Shown: in pieces, positions 32,591-41,541 of the stretch
Layout of the letters: each line of letters starts with the position of its first letter
Position numbering within the stretch: position 1 is the stretch's first letter
Source: an uncultured bacterium
GTDB taxonomy: Bacteria; Cyanobacteriota; Vampirovibrionia; Gastranaerophilales; Gastranaerophilaceae
DNA length: 42,354 nt
Assembly (NCBI GenBank): GCA_949285255.1
Contig: CASDXV010000015.1
Span: forward strand, 1 to 42,354
Direction: 5' to 3'
Position numbers and translations under genes: made by a program
Notes under the pieces: model-generated
Seen by the model: the letters and a program-made list of their open reading frames with translations, nothing else
Database searches by the model: none
What the model was told of the DNA's origin: nothing

Positions 32591-33398
32591 ATTTATGTAT
32601 ACCTTTTTTGGTAATAAGGTTAAAAAGCTTATCCAGAGCTTTTTTTAATTTTCTTGAAACCTGCATTTGTGACATATCAAGCCTTTGAGAGATTTCACGC
32701 TGGTTTAAACCCTCAAAATAGTTAAGGATAATGAGCTGCTGCTCGTCGTTGTCCAGTCTTTTTATGGCGTCATTTAAGATTAATCTGTTCTCAAATCCTG
32801 TTATAATGTCTTTTTGGCTTTCATCAACCAATCTGTCAGAAAGAGTAGAGTTACCGGAGTCCTCGTTACCTACAATCTGGTCAATTGAAATAGCTGTTGT
32901 ACGTCTGTCCAGCTCAAAAACTTCTTCAATTTTCTTTTCGCTCATCTGAAGTGCTTGAGCAAGCTCTTTATCAGATGGTGTTGTACCCAATTTTTCGGTT
33001 AATTCAAGTGTAATTTTATGCACACGGTAGGAAAGCTCTTTTATTTCTCGCGGAGCGCGGATAATTGTGCTTTTATCCCTTAAATAGTGCCGAATTTCAC
33101 CTGTTATTAAATACGTTGCATAAGTTTTAAAGTTTGAACTTATCTCGGGTTTAAAAAGGTCAATGGACTTAATAAGCCCCAAAGCGCCAACTTGAGTGAT
33201 ATCTTCAATAGGGTCGGTAGAACGCCTTGCAAGCGAGCGTGCGACTTTTTTAACAAGCGGCATATACGCAAGCACTATAAGCTCTCGAAGATGCTTTTTT
33301 GTAGCATCGTCGTTGGTTTCTTTGTACTCCTGAAGCCACTGATTAACTCTGTTCTCAGGGTCAATTATATCGTTAGTGTTTGTCAATTCTTGCGCCAT
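32580..33398 (-). CDS. RNA polymerase sigma factor, SigB/SigF/FliA group
   Basis: An alternative sigma factor of 272 aa without region 1.1, as in the SigB/F/G/FliA group. Region 2: AYMPLVKKVARSLARRSTDP, VGALGLIKSIDLFKPEISSN and FKTYATYLITGEIRHYLRDK. Region 3: APREIKELSYRVHKITLELT. Region 4: RLDNDEQQLIILNYFEGLNQ with REISQRLDMSQMQVSRKLKK. The closest style is the cyanobacterial group-3 SigF, known to control pilin and motility genes; a FliA-like role is also possible. It is translationally coupled to pilD. There is no ribosome site before the ATG, and a strong -10 box sits just upstream. Confidence 0.9.
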   Translation of the reverse strand: MAQELTNTNDIIDPENRVNQWLQEYKETNDDATKKHLRELIVLAYMPLVKKVARSLARRSTDPIEDITQVGALGLIKSIDLFKPEISSNFKTYATYLITGEIRHYLRDKSTIIRAPREIKELSYRVHKITLELTEKLGTTPSDKELAQALQMSEKKIEEVFELDRRTTAISIDQIVGNEDSGNSTLSDRLVDESQKDIITGFENRLILNDAIKRLDNDEQQLIILNYFEGLNQREISQRLDMSQMQVSRKLKKALDKLFNLITKKGIHKYER

Positions 33399-33405
33399 AT
33401 GTGCA

Positions 33406-33414
33406 ATTATATCA
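33406..33414 (-). promoter_or_regulatory. Sigma-factor promoter, extended -10, leaderless
   Basis: On the minus strand TGATATAAT is a consensus extended -10 seven bases before the sigma-factor ATG, so the predicted start of transcription is at or next to the start codon. It lies between metG and the sigma gene. Confidence 0.55.
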
Positions 33415-33437
33415 CTTGTTTTACTTTTAATCTATAC

Positions 33438-34991
33438 TTATTTTTTTACGGCAAACTCCGAATCCAGCCTTAAAAATACAGGCTGAATTTCTGATTTTTC
33501 AATTAATTTACCTGCTTTAATCATTTTTGGCTTTAGTTCATCAAGTTTCATATTAATATCGATTTTTAGCTGCTGCGCCATATTTGCCGCAATATTAGGG
33601 CAATAAGGATAAATAAGTATTGCAACTTTGCACATTAAATCAAATATTGAATATAAAACCTCGCCGCACTCTCTCATTTTGCCTTCTTTTGCAAGTGTCC
33701 AAGGAGCGTTGTCGTTAATGAATTTATTTGCTTCATCTACGATATTTATTATCTCAGAGGCAGCTTCTGATATTTCAACTTTGTCAAAATGAGCTTTTAC
33801 TTTTGCTATAGCATTCATAGAGGACGCAGTTAAAATATTTTCGCAAATGTGTTCTTCTAAAATATTTCCGTCAAAGTATTTGCATAGCATATTTAAAGAG
33901 CGATTTAAAAGATTGCCCATGTTATTTGCTAAATCAGCATTTACACGTTCTTTAAAGTCCTCATCCGAGTAGTTGCCGTCTTTTCCTGACGGTGCGCTTA
34001 CGCACATAAAGTATCTGAATGCGTCAGGTTCACTAAGTTCAAACGCGTCCATTACTGTCTTTGGTGAGATTACATTACCTGTTGATTTTGACATTTTGTT
34101 TTTGTCAATTGTAATCCAGCCGTGCGCATAGATTGTTTTTGGCAGTTCAACCTCAAGCGCCATAAGGATTGCTATCCAATAAATTGAGTGGAATTTTAAA
34201 ATATCTTTTCCTATTATTTGAAAATTAGCGGGCCAGAAAGTCTTGAAGTTTTCGCCGCTTTCGCCGTTTGGATTGTAGTTAAGAGCCGTAATATAGTTGC
34301 TAAGTGCGTCAATCCATACATATATTACCTGCTCGGGGTCGGATTTTACTTCAATACCCCAGTTTACATTGCTTTTTGCCCTTGAAACAGAGATATCTTC
34401 AATATTTTCAAGCTGATTTAAAACTTCATTTGCTCTAAAAGATGGCATAATAAAGTCGGGATTTTCTTTTATGTATTTAATTATAGCGTCTTTGTATTTT
34501 GTTAATTTAAAGAAATAATTTTCTTCGCTTACAAGTTCGGGCTTTTTGCCATGTATCGGGCAGCAGCCGTTTTCATCCAAGTCTTTTGGACTTAAAAAGC
34601 TCTCGCAGCCGCTGCAGTATAGACCTTCGTATTTGTGCTTGTATATGTCGCCCTTTTTAAGGAGTTTTTCAAAAATTTCCTGAACGATTTTTTTGTGTTG
34701 TTCATCCGTTGTTCTTATAAATTTATCGTAATTTATATCCAAAAGCGCCCAAGCGTCTTTGAACTTTTGAGAATTTTCATCACACAACTGCTTAGGCTCA
34801 ATACCCATAGTGGCTGCTGTTTTTTGGATTTTTATACCGTGCTCGTCAGTTCCTGTTAGAAAAAATGTTTTGTCACATCTTTGTTTAAAATGACGAAAAA
34901 GTACATCCGTTAATATTTTCTCAAACGCATGACCTATGTGCGGGGCTCCGTTTACATAGTCAATTGCAGTTGTTACCATAAATTTATTCAT
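33438..34991 (-). CDS. metG: Methionyl-tRNA synthetase
   Basis: It charges tRNA-Met and initiator tRNA. The 517-aa protein has the HIGH-type motif in NGAPHIGHAFEKILTD, the zinc-binding insertion with YCSGCESFLSP and CCPIHGKKPE, and the catalytic KMSKSTGN. It ends after the anticodon-binding helical domain (NDNAPWTLAKEGKMRECGEV) and lacks the C-terminal tRNA-binding (OB-fold) domain present in longer versions. AGAGG precedes the ATG. It follows deoA by 41 bases on the same strand. Confidence 0.97.
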   Translation of the reverse strand: MNKFMVTTAIDYVNGAPHIGHAFEKILTDVLFRHFKQRCDKTFFLTGTDEHGIKIQKTAATMGIEPKQLCDENSQKFKDAWALLDINYDKFIRTTDEQHKKIVQEIFEKLLKKGDIYKHKYEGLYCSGCESFLSPKDLDENGCCPIHGKKPELVSEENYFFKLTKYKDAIIKYIKENPDFIMPSFRANEVLNQLENIEDISVSRAKSNVNWGIEVKSDPEQVIYVWIDALSNYITALNYNPNGESGENFKTFWPANFQIIGKDILKFHSIYWIAILMALEVELPKTIYAHGWITIDKNKMSKSTGNVISPKTVMDAFELSEPDAFRYFMCVSAPSGKDGNYSDEDFKERVNADLANNMGNLLNRSLNMLCKYFDGNILEEHICENILTASSMNAIAKVKAHFDKVEISEAASEIINIVDEANKFINDNAPWTLAKEGKMRECGEVLYSIFDLMCKVAILIYPYCPNIAANMAQQLKIDINMKLDELKPKMIKAGKLIEKSEIQPVFLRLDSEFAVKK

Positions 34992-35032
34992 AATTTTTAC
35001 CTCTGTTTTTCAAGACGATTATACTATGAACA

Positions 35033-36337
35033 TTACCCCTCGTAAATAAGAACAGGGGGAGTTACTTCATTATTACTCAATTTAAAGGAGTTTTTAGTAT
35101 GTTCAATTGCTTCTTTTAGTTTTTCTTCTTTAACATCGTTATAATAAAGTGTTAAAACAGTTTCGCCTTCTTGGACTTTGTCTGATATTTTTTTAGATAA
35201 AATGCAACCTGCACTAAAATCTATAGAGTCGGATTTTTTATCTCTTCCTGCGCCTAAAAGCTTGCAGGCATGGGCTATTTCAAGGGCATCAAGGTCGGAT
35301 ATAAAACCTTGATTTTGTGCTTTTATTTCATATTTGTTTTTTGCCTGTTTAAATAGACTGTAATTATCTACTACATCAGGATTTCCGCCTTGATAAGATA
35401 TAATTTTTCTAAGCATTTCAAGAGCTTTTTTTGATTTTATGCTCTCATCCATTTTTTCTTTTACCTCATCTTTTGTTTTGCAAAAACCGCCTGATATAAG
35501 GGTTTTAGCTACAATTTCTAAGATAACGTCATAGAGGTCTTGAGAATAGTTGCCCTTTAGAAACTCTATACTTTCAATAATTTCAAGACTGTTACCGATG
35601 TTTTTGCCAAGAGGCTGCTCCATAGAGGTAATAATAGCTGAGATTTTTCTATTGAGCAGTGCTCCTGTTTCAATCATAAGCTTGGCAAGCTCTTGAGCTT
35701 CTTCTTTTGTTTTAATAAAAGCGCCGGAGCCGAATTTGACATCTAAAACAATTGAATTTGCACCGCTTGCGATTTTTTTGGACACAACAGAGGCGCAAAT
35801 AAGAGATTTGTTATCAACAGTAGCGGTTACGTCACGAAGAGCGTATATTTTACCGTCAGCAGGGGTAAGATTTGGACTTTGAGAAGAAATAGCGGCGTTG
35901 ATTTCTTTTATTTGCTTCATAAAGTCATCTTTTGACATCTCGCATTTAAAATTTGGTATAGATTCAAGCTTGTCAACCGTTCCGCCCGTATAGCCCAAGC
36001 CTCTGCCAGATAGCTTAGCGCAAGTTACACCTAAGCTTGCAAGCAAGGGGATTAAAACTATTGTTACTTTATCCCCTACGCCTCCTGTAGAGTGCTTATC
36101 TGCAACAAAATTACTTATTGAAGAAAAGTCTAAAATTTCCCCTGAGTCAACAAAAGCCTCGGTGAGATATGCGGTTTCTTCCTTATCAAGACCCTGAAAG
36201 CATACCGCCATAAGCCAAGCTGACATTTGATAGTCTTCGATTTCTCCTTTTGTGTACCCCTCAACAAGAGAGTAAATCTCTTCACGAGTGTGTTTTTGAC
36301 CGAGTTTTTTCTTTTGTATTAAATCAACTGCTCTCAT
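35033..36337 (-). CDS. deoA: Pyrimidine-nucleoside (thymidine) phosphorylase
   Basis: It splits thymidine or uridine with phosphate into base and (deoxy)ribose-1-phosphate for nucleoside salvage. The 434-aa length matches the family. Signatures: VDLIQKKKLGQKHTREEI, DKHSTGGVGDKVTIVLIPLL, and SGRGLGYTGGTVDKLESIPN, which is the family hallmark. Whether it prefers thymidine or all pyrimidine nucleosides cannot be told from sequence alone. AGGAG precedes the ATG, and it follows rlmH by nine bases. Confidence 0.94.
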   Translation of the reverse strand: MRAVDLIQKKKLGQKHTREEIYSLVEGYTKGEIEDYQMSAWLMAVCFQGLDKEETAYLTEAFVDSGEILDFSSISNFVADKHSTGGVGDKVTIVLIPLLASLGVTCAKLSGRGLGYTGGTVDKLESIPNFKCEMSKDDFMKQIKEINAAISSQSPNLTPADGKIYALRDVTATVDNKSLICASVVSKKIASGANSIVLDVKFGSGAFIKTKEEAQELAKLMIETGALLNRKISAIITSMEQPLGKNIGNSLEIIESIEFLKGNYSQDLYDVILEIVAKTLISGGFCKTKDEVKEKMDESIKSKKALEMLRKIISYQGGNPDVVDNYSLFKQAKNKYEIKAQNQGFISDLDALEIAHACKLLGAGRDKKSDSIDFSAGCILSKKISDKVQEGETVLTLYYNDVKEEKLKEAIEHTKNSFKLSNNEVTPPVLIYEG

Positions 36338-36345
36338 TATTACTC

Positions 36346-36762
36346 CTATTTATGATACGGTTCATTGTTTAAAATTCTATAAGCTCTATATATTTGCTCA
36401 ATCAGGATAAAAGTCGCCTCCTGATGTAAAAATGTAAGCTTTGACATTGAAAATTTAAAATCCGACATGTCACAAACTTCTCTTCTAAGACCTTCTGCTC
36501 CGCCTATTAAAAATAGTATTTCATTAGCTATACCGCTTGTTTCAATCTCTCTTATTTTGTTTGCAAATTCAACACTTGAGAGCATTTTGCCCTCTATTTC
36601 AAGGGTAATTATATACGCTCCTTTTTTGCCTTTTAAAAATTCATAAATGTCTGAAACTTCAAGAACCTCAACTTTATTCAGCAGTCTTTTTTTAAACTCG
36701 TCTACTCCTGCCTTAAAGTAAGGTTCTTTGATTTTCCCTTCAAGTATTATTTTTATATTCAT
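36346..36762 (-). CDS. rlmH: 23S rRNA pseudouridine-1915 N3-methyltransferase RlmH
   Basis: RlmH methylates pseudouridine 1915 in helix 69 of 23S rRNA on assembled 70S ribosomes. The 138-aa protein is somewhat shorter than usual and carries the SPOUT-fold signatures LFLIGGAEGLRREVCDM and FSMSKLTFLHQEATFILIEQ, ending in IYRAYRILNNEPYHK. Its start shares one base with the stop of gltP (TAATG), so they are coupled. Confidence 0.95.
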   Translation of the reverse strand: MNIKIILEGKIKEPYFKAGVDEFKKRLLNKVEVLEVSDIYEFLKGKKGAYIITLEIEGKMLSSVEFANKIREIETSGIANEILFLIGGAEGLRREVCDMSDFKFSMSKLTFLHQEATFILIEQIYRAYRILNNEPYHK

Positions 36763-38084
36763 TAAACGATTTCTTTGTAGCCGTCAGGGTTGTTTAGAAG
36801 GTCATAGTTTATTTCATTTTCGTTATCAGCTATTATTGCCGCAACAACGGCGTCAGAAGCTACGTTAACGGTTGAGCGAAGCATGTCCGCAAGTCTTTCA
36901 AGCGCAAACAGGAACGAGAAACCTACAACCAAGTGCTCCGGAGTAAGTCCTATGCCGTTTAGAACAAGTGCTATGGTGATTAAACCGGCACCGGGGATAC
37001 CTGCTGATGTTGAAGAAGCTATCATTGCTAATATTGCAACCTGAACTATCATACCCAAAGAAAGCTCAATACCGTATGCTTGAGTCAGGAATATAACCGC
37101 AACCGTTTGCACAAGTGCAGTTCCGTCCATATTAAGAGTAGCACCCAAGGGCAGTACAAAAGAGCAGATTTTATTTGAAATACCTCTTTTCTCGCAACAT
37201 GTAATTGTCAAAGGCAAAGTTGCAGAGCTGGATGCGGTACCAAAGGCTACCATAATAGCCTCTGTAATTGCAGTATAGAGTTTACCTACAGGAACTTTTG
37301 AGAATATTTTCATTAACATCGGATAAACAAAAAAGAACTGAATTGCAAGACCTAAGCAGATTACAAGGAAGTATTTCCAAACTTCGGAGAACATCTGCAT
37401 ACCAAAGCTTGCAACCGAGCTTGCAGTAAGGGCAAATACACCGGGTGCTGCAAGGTACATAATCCAATCGGTTACTTTCATTGTTGCCGCAAAAACGCTT
37501 TCAAAGAATGAAACAACGGGACGGTTTATTTCGCCTACTTTTGCAAGAGCAATTGCAAAAGCAAGTACAAAAATAATAATAGGTATCATTTGTCCTTGAG
37601 CAAGAGAGTTAAACGGGTTTTTAGGTATCATATCAAGAACCATACCTGCCATATTGGCTCTTTGCTCTGCTATTGCACTTGCCACAAAGCTTTGCATTTG
37701 CTGAGCAACATCAGAGTTGATAAAGCTTTGCGCGCCGATACCGGGTTTAAATATCAAAGCAAGAACAGCACCTATTGTTACTGCGCAAACGGTAATTATG
37801 AAATAATAAAATATCATTTTCTTGCCGAATTTAGCAAGCTGCTTGTTGTCGCCTATGTTTGAAACACCGATTACAATGGCGCTTATAACAAGCGGTATAA
37901 CAACCATTTGTATAATGTTAATAAAGCCTTGGCCTATAAAATTAAGGACTTTGTGTATCATAGGATAACTTGCGGAGGGGAAAAGTATCCCTACCACGAT
38001 ACCTGCTATTAAACCGAAAAATATATGCCAGTTTCTTTTTATACCTAAAAGCACCGCAATCAGTATCTGCATGTGTATTCCCAT
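36762..38084 (-). CDS. gltP: Dicarboxylate/glutamate:cation symporter (DAACS family)
   Basis: A sodium- or proton-coupled uptake carrier for glutamate, aspartate or C4-dicarboxylates. The 440-aa protein has eight membrane helices and the two re-entrant hairpins: the Ser-rich TASSSATLPLTITCCEKRG (HP1) and SSTSAGIPGAGLITIALVL (HP2). The NMDGT motif lies in GATLNMDGTALVQTVAV. The family is clear; the exact substrate is not. The ATG has AAAGGA upstream and a good promoter with a palindrome over the -35 box. Confidence 0.92.
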   Translation of the reverse strand: MGIHMQILIAVLLGIKRNWHIFFGLIAGIVVGILFPSASYPMIHKVLNFIGQGFINIIQMVVIPLVISAIVIGVSNIGDNKQLAKFGKKMIFYYFIITVCAVTIGAVLALIFKPGIGAQSFINSDVAQQMQSFVASAIAEQRANMAGMVLDMIPKNPFNSLAQGQMIPIIIFVLAFAIALAKVGEINRPVVSFFESVFAATMKVTDWIMYLAAPGVFALTASSVASFGMQMFSEVWKYFLVICLGLAIQFFFVYPMLMKIFSKVPVGKLYTAITEAIMVAFGTASSSATLPLTITCCEKRGISNKICSFVLPLGATLNMDGTALVQTVAVIFLTQAYGIELSLGMIVQVAILAMIASSTSAGIPGAGLITIALVLNGIGLTPEHLVVGFSFLFALERLADMLRSTVNVASDAVVAAIIADNENEINYDLLNNPDGYKEIV

Positions 38085-38123
38085 AATATAAAATCCTTTA
38101 TCCGCTAATTCATTATTAAATTA

Positions 38124-38152
38124 ATATTACAACTATTTTTTAACTCTGACAA
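38124..38152 (-). promoter_or_regulatory. gltP-rlmH-deoA promoter
   Basis: On the minus strand TTGTCA (38147-38152) and TAATAT (38124-38129) are exactly 17 bases apart, 39 bases before the gltP ATG. Confidence 0.6.
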
Positions 38153-38164
38153 TACATGTATTGT
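38149..38164. promoter_or_regulatory. 16-bp perfect palindrome over the gltP -35 box
   Basis: ACAATACATGTATTGT is a perfect palindrome overlapping the -35 hexamer of the gltP promoter, so a bound dimer would block RNA polymerase. The rest of 38085-38311 is AT-rich, with a TATAAT at 38281-38286 before the TPR gene on the other strand. Confidence 0.55.
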
Positions 38165-38311
38165 TGTACTTTTGGCTTTATTGTTGCATTTTGAATATTT
38201 TTTTTAAAATTTCAACCTTTTGGATGATTTTTATCCGTTATATATAAAGCACAATTCCTATAACCCGTTAAAATAATTTGTATAATCAAATTTAGTCCAA
38301 AGGAACATAAA

Positions 38312-39970
38312 ATGTTCAAACAGAAAACTCCCGATAATTCGCATGCAGACTCGCACAGCGGGTCAAATCGTTCTATGCAGCTTGCGCAAGCTGCTCATCA
38401 GAGGTACCTTTTACACTCTTCAAGTGAAGATTTGACCACTGCTATAAATTTTTATATAGAAGCACTTAAAAATAACCCTGACACACCAAATGCCTATTTT
38501 AGACTGGCAAGCCTTTTACATGATAACGGACAAATCGGGATAGAATCTGCTATTGAACAGTGTAGAAGAGCGGTTGATATTGACCCTAAAAATCCTAATG
38601 CACATATGTATCTTGGCTATTTTTTATCTCTTAAAAATGAATTTGTTGAAGCAAGCGAGCACTTTAAGACCGCCATTAAGCTAAAACCGCTTAAATCTTC
38701 AAGGACAAGACTTGTTTTGGCGCTTACTTTACTTGAGAAAACAAAAACGAAACAAAAATCATTTGCGGATTTTTCTTCCGCAATGTACTACATTTTCTCC
38801 GGCTCACTGTTGTTTTTGTTTGATAAAGCCAATATAAAAATGTTTGCCAAAAACTTGGCAGATGATTTGAGTTTTATTAAATACAGAGCGTTTGGCGAGA
38901 TTTTAGAGAAAACTCATAATGAAGTATCAGCTTATGATATGTATGCAAGTGCTCTTGATAAAACAAAAAACAAGGCTGTTTTCTATGAAAAAATGGCGCA
39001 AATTGCAAAGAAGAAAAAACGCTTTGAAGTTGCACTTGAATGTTACCAAAACGCAGTTGCACTCTCCAATGCTAATCCGATGTGCGTAGTCAGTGCTATA
39101 GAATTTATTGAAGAGCATTTCCCCGATAAAACCGACGAGTTAATAGATTTATATACGGTTTTGACTGCTCAAAACCCTGATATTCCTCGCTGCTACTATG
39201 AGCTTGGACATTTATATCTTAAAAAAGAAGATAAAATGAGTGCGGTTAACGCTTTTAAACTTGCTCTTGAATACGAAAAAGAAAACCCGTTTTATCTTAA
39301 CTCTCTTGCTTTTGCATATGTTCAACTTGAGCAGTATGACAGCGCTATAGAACTTTATCAAAAGGCGCTTAATCTAAATCCTGACAATGAATGGTCGGCA
39401 GTTGTTGCTCAAGCCCTTGCAGCTATTTATCATCAGGTTAAGGGTAATTTTGATGCTGCAATATCAATGCTACAAAACGCTCTGCTTTTGACAAAAGATA
39501 AAGCTCCCATATATCAAGCGATAGCTGATGTTTATTATGATATGGAGGACTTAGATAAAGCAATAGAATTTTACAACTGTTCGCTTGATGGCGATTGTGC
39601 TAATCCTAAGGCTTATTCAAGACTTGCAATGGCTTATTGGGAAAAAGATTATATTGAAAAAGCAATTATTTACTACTCAAAAGCAATAGATTTAGACCCT
39701 GAATATGATATAGCCTACAACAATCTGGGTGTAATTTTCCTTGATGGTTTGGGTGATGCGAAGCGCGCGTTAGCATATTTTGAAAATGCGGTTGATATTA
39801 ACCCTAACTATGTTCTGGCGCATTTTAATATCGGACGAGCTTATGAAGTTATGGAGCAGAAAATCGACGCTGCTAAAGAATATCAAATAGCGCTTAACTT
39901 AAATAAAATTAACCCCGAAATTGAATCGCAGATGATAGAAGATATGCTCTATAAGTTGTTTGAAGCATAG
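38312..39970 (+). CDS. TPR-repeat protein, cytoplasmic
   Basis: A 552-aa protein made of about ten tetratricopeptide repeats, with no signal peptide. Repeats near the C-terminus are textbook: NPFYLNSLAFAYVQLEQYDS, APIYQAIADVYYDMEDLDKA, PKAYSRLAMAYWEKDYIEKA and YDIAYNNLGVIFLDGLGDAK. The first 30 residues are Ser/His/Asn-rich. Residues about 145-190 form a divergent stretch (a hydrophobic FSGSLLFLF). The ribosome site is AAAGGA. It is likely a scaffold, and the gene is 15 bases before a second TPR gene. The process served is unknown. Confidence 0.85.
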   Translation: MFKQKTPDNSHADSHSGSNRSMQLAQAAHQRYLLHSSSEDLTTAINFYIEALKNNPDTPNAYFRLASLLHDNGQIGIESAIEQCRRAVDIDPKNPNAHMYLGYFLSLKNEFVEASEHFKTAIKLKPLKSSRTRLVLALTLLEKTKTKQKSFADFSSAMYYIFSGSLLFLFDKANIKMFAKNLADDLSFIKYRAFGEILEKTHNEVSAYDMYASALDKTKNKAVFYEKMAQIAKKKKRFEVALECYQNAVALSNANPMCVVSAIEFIEEHFPDKTDELIDLYTVLTAQNPDIPRCYYELGHLYLKKEDKMSAVNAFKLALEYEKENPFYLNSLAFAYVQLEQYDSAIELYQKALNLNPDNEWSAVVAQALAAIYHQVKGNFDAAISMLQNALLLTKDKAPIYQAIADVYYDMEDLDKAIEFYNCSLDGDCANPKAYSRLAMAYWEKDYIEKAIIYYSKAIDLDPEYDIAYNNLGVIFLDGLGDAKRALAYFENAVDINPNYVLAHFNIGRAYEVMEQKIDAAKEYQIALNLNKINPEIESQMIEDMLYKLFEA

Positions 39971-39985
39971 TAGATTAGCCCCAAA

Positions 39986-41068
39986 ATGAAAAAAATACTT
40001 GAATTTTTCAAAAACACAACAGTTAGAATAGTAAGTATTTTATTGCTTATACTTTTTTTGCTGAGTATTTTTTTATTTTTTGATGCTTATGTAAGACAAG
40101 TTAAAAAAGGCGTAAGTTTTTATTGGGTATACAAGGGGGATAGATATTACAAGCAAAATAAACCTCAAAGAGCAATTAACTGTTATAAAAGAGCCCTTGA
40201 ATATCACCCTAACCACTACAAGGCGCGCTATAACCTTGCAAATATTTATGTAACTTATGAGGATTATTACTCTGCACTTGGTGAGTATTCAAAAGCGCTT
40301 GAAATAAAGCCTGACTTTATGATAGCTCGTATTGACTACGCTCTTGTGTTATCTGAAGCTACGTTTAATCATGACAGAGCCATTGAAGAGTATCAAAACG
40401 CTATAAAAAACAGGCCGGCTTGGGTGTATATTCCATTTTTTATTAACAACAGAAAAACATACAAATATAACTCAGGTATTGCCTACTACAATATGGGTCT
40501 GGCGTGGCGCGCGAAGTCTTTGCTTGTCGGGGAAAATAAATTTTCCGCAAGAGAATATTTATACAATGCAATAGAATCATATCAAAAAGCGCTAAAAACT
40601 CTTAAAAGTTACGATATTTACTACAATCTTGCCCTTGCAAATCAGCTTTTGAGAAACAATGAAGAGGCAGGAATTAACTACTGTAAGGCAATTGAACTTG
40701 CTCCTCTTAATTATGAAGCGCACTACAACCTTGCTATTCTTTTAAGGGATATGAAACTCTACAGAGATTCTATAGAAGAATTTAAAAAAGCGGGTTTGAT
40801 TTTAGATATAGACGGTGATAGTGTAAAAACAAGATATATTTATGATGTCCTAAGTGAAGTAACGCAAAAAATGGTTCAGCAGGGTGATTATAAATATCTT
40901 GTCGAACATATTGATGAAGAGGGGCATAAAGACGGTTATAATCAGGCTGAACTTACTTATGTCGGCGGCAAGCTTGTTGTAACCGATGAATTTGACAGAG
41001 CTGTTTTGAAAAACTTTAAAACCTGCTCGGCAAAGGTTCACTTTAAAACGCTTAATGAGGAAAATTAG
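39986..41068 (+). CDS. Membrane-anchored TPR protein
   Basis: A 360-aa protein with one N-terminal membrane helix (about residues 14-32, VRIVSILLLILFLLSIFLFF) followed by TPRs: YYKQNKPQRAINCYKRALEY, ARYNLANIYVTYEDYYSALG, YNLALANQLLRNNEEAGINY and AHYNLAILLRDMKLYRDSIE. The first basic residues place the TPR part on the outer (periplasmic) face. It pairs with the cytoplasmic TPR protein before it and overlaps the GTG start of the next gene by one base, so the three form an operon. Confidence 0.85.
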   Translation: MKKILEFFKNTTVRIVSILLLILFLLSIFLFFDAYVRQVKKGVSFYWVYKGDRYYKQNKPQRAINCYKRALEYHPNHYKARYNLANIYVTYEDYYSALGEYSKALEIKPDFMIARIDYALVLSEATFNHDRAIEEYQNAIKNRPAWVYIPFFINNRKTYKYNSGIAYYNMGLAWRAKSLLVGENKFSAREYLYNAIESYQKALKTLKSYDIYYNLALANQLLRNNEEAGINYCKAIELAPLNYEAHYNLAILLRDMKLYRDSIEEFKKAGLILDIDGDSVKTRYIYDVLSEVTQKMVQQGDYKYLVEHIDEEGHKDGYNQAELTYVGGKLVVTDEFDRAVLKNFKTCSAKVHFKTLNEEN

Positions 41069-41541
41069 TGGATTTTAAGACTTTTTATAATTTTATGTAT
41101 AAACTCACCTGTTCTTTTGAAAAATCAAAGTGCAGGACGGATTTTATCGAGAGCCTTGAGAGCGCTTTTTCAAAGATTTTAAGCGTAGAAAAAATAAAAA
41201 TATACGTGCTTGATGAGTTTTCTTTCGTCTTAAAGGATTTTGAAAAGCCTTGGGAGAATATGTCTGACGGGGAAGAAAACCAAAAAATTCAAAGCGTACT
41301 GAATTCTTTTGTAGGTTCAAAAGAAAACGCAAAACTCGTTGATAATATTATATATATGCCGATTTATGAAGAAACAAAAATCTTAGGCGCTATAAAAATC
41401 ATCCCCGATGAAATAACGGATGAGCAAAACGAGATTTTCCAAATTGCTCCCCTTGTGCAAAAGCAGATTTCATACGCTGTACTGAATTTTAAATCCCGCG
41501 AGAAAATGCAGCTGAATACCAAGTTTTATCAAACCATCTGA
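41068..41541 (+). CDS. GAF-like domain protein, probably truncated
   Basis: A 157-aa product starting at GTG (41068-41070), coupled to the TPR gene by TAGTG with GAGGA upstream. It looks like one GAF sensor domain: helices at the start, a VEKIKIYVLDEF strand, IIYMPIYEETKILGAIKII, and a closing helix QIAPLVQKQISYAVLNFKSR. The frame stops soon after KFYQTI, where GAF-containing kinases or cyclases usually continue to an output domain. A separate gene of different character ends in the same bases on the other strand, so I think the 3' part is lost to an insertion or an assembly join. Confidence 0.6.
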   Translation: MDFKTFYNFMYKLTCSFEKSKCRTDFIESLESAFSKILSVEKIKIYVLDEFSFVLKDFEKPWENMSDGEENQKIQSVLNSFVGSKENAKLVDNIIYMPIYEETKILGAIKIIPDEITDEQNEIFQIAPLVQKQISYAVLNFKSREKMQLNTKFYQTI

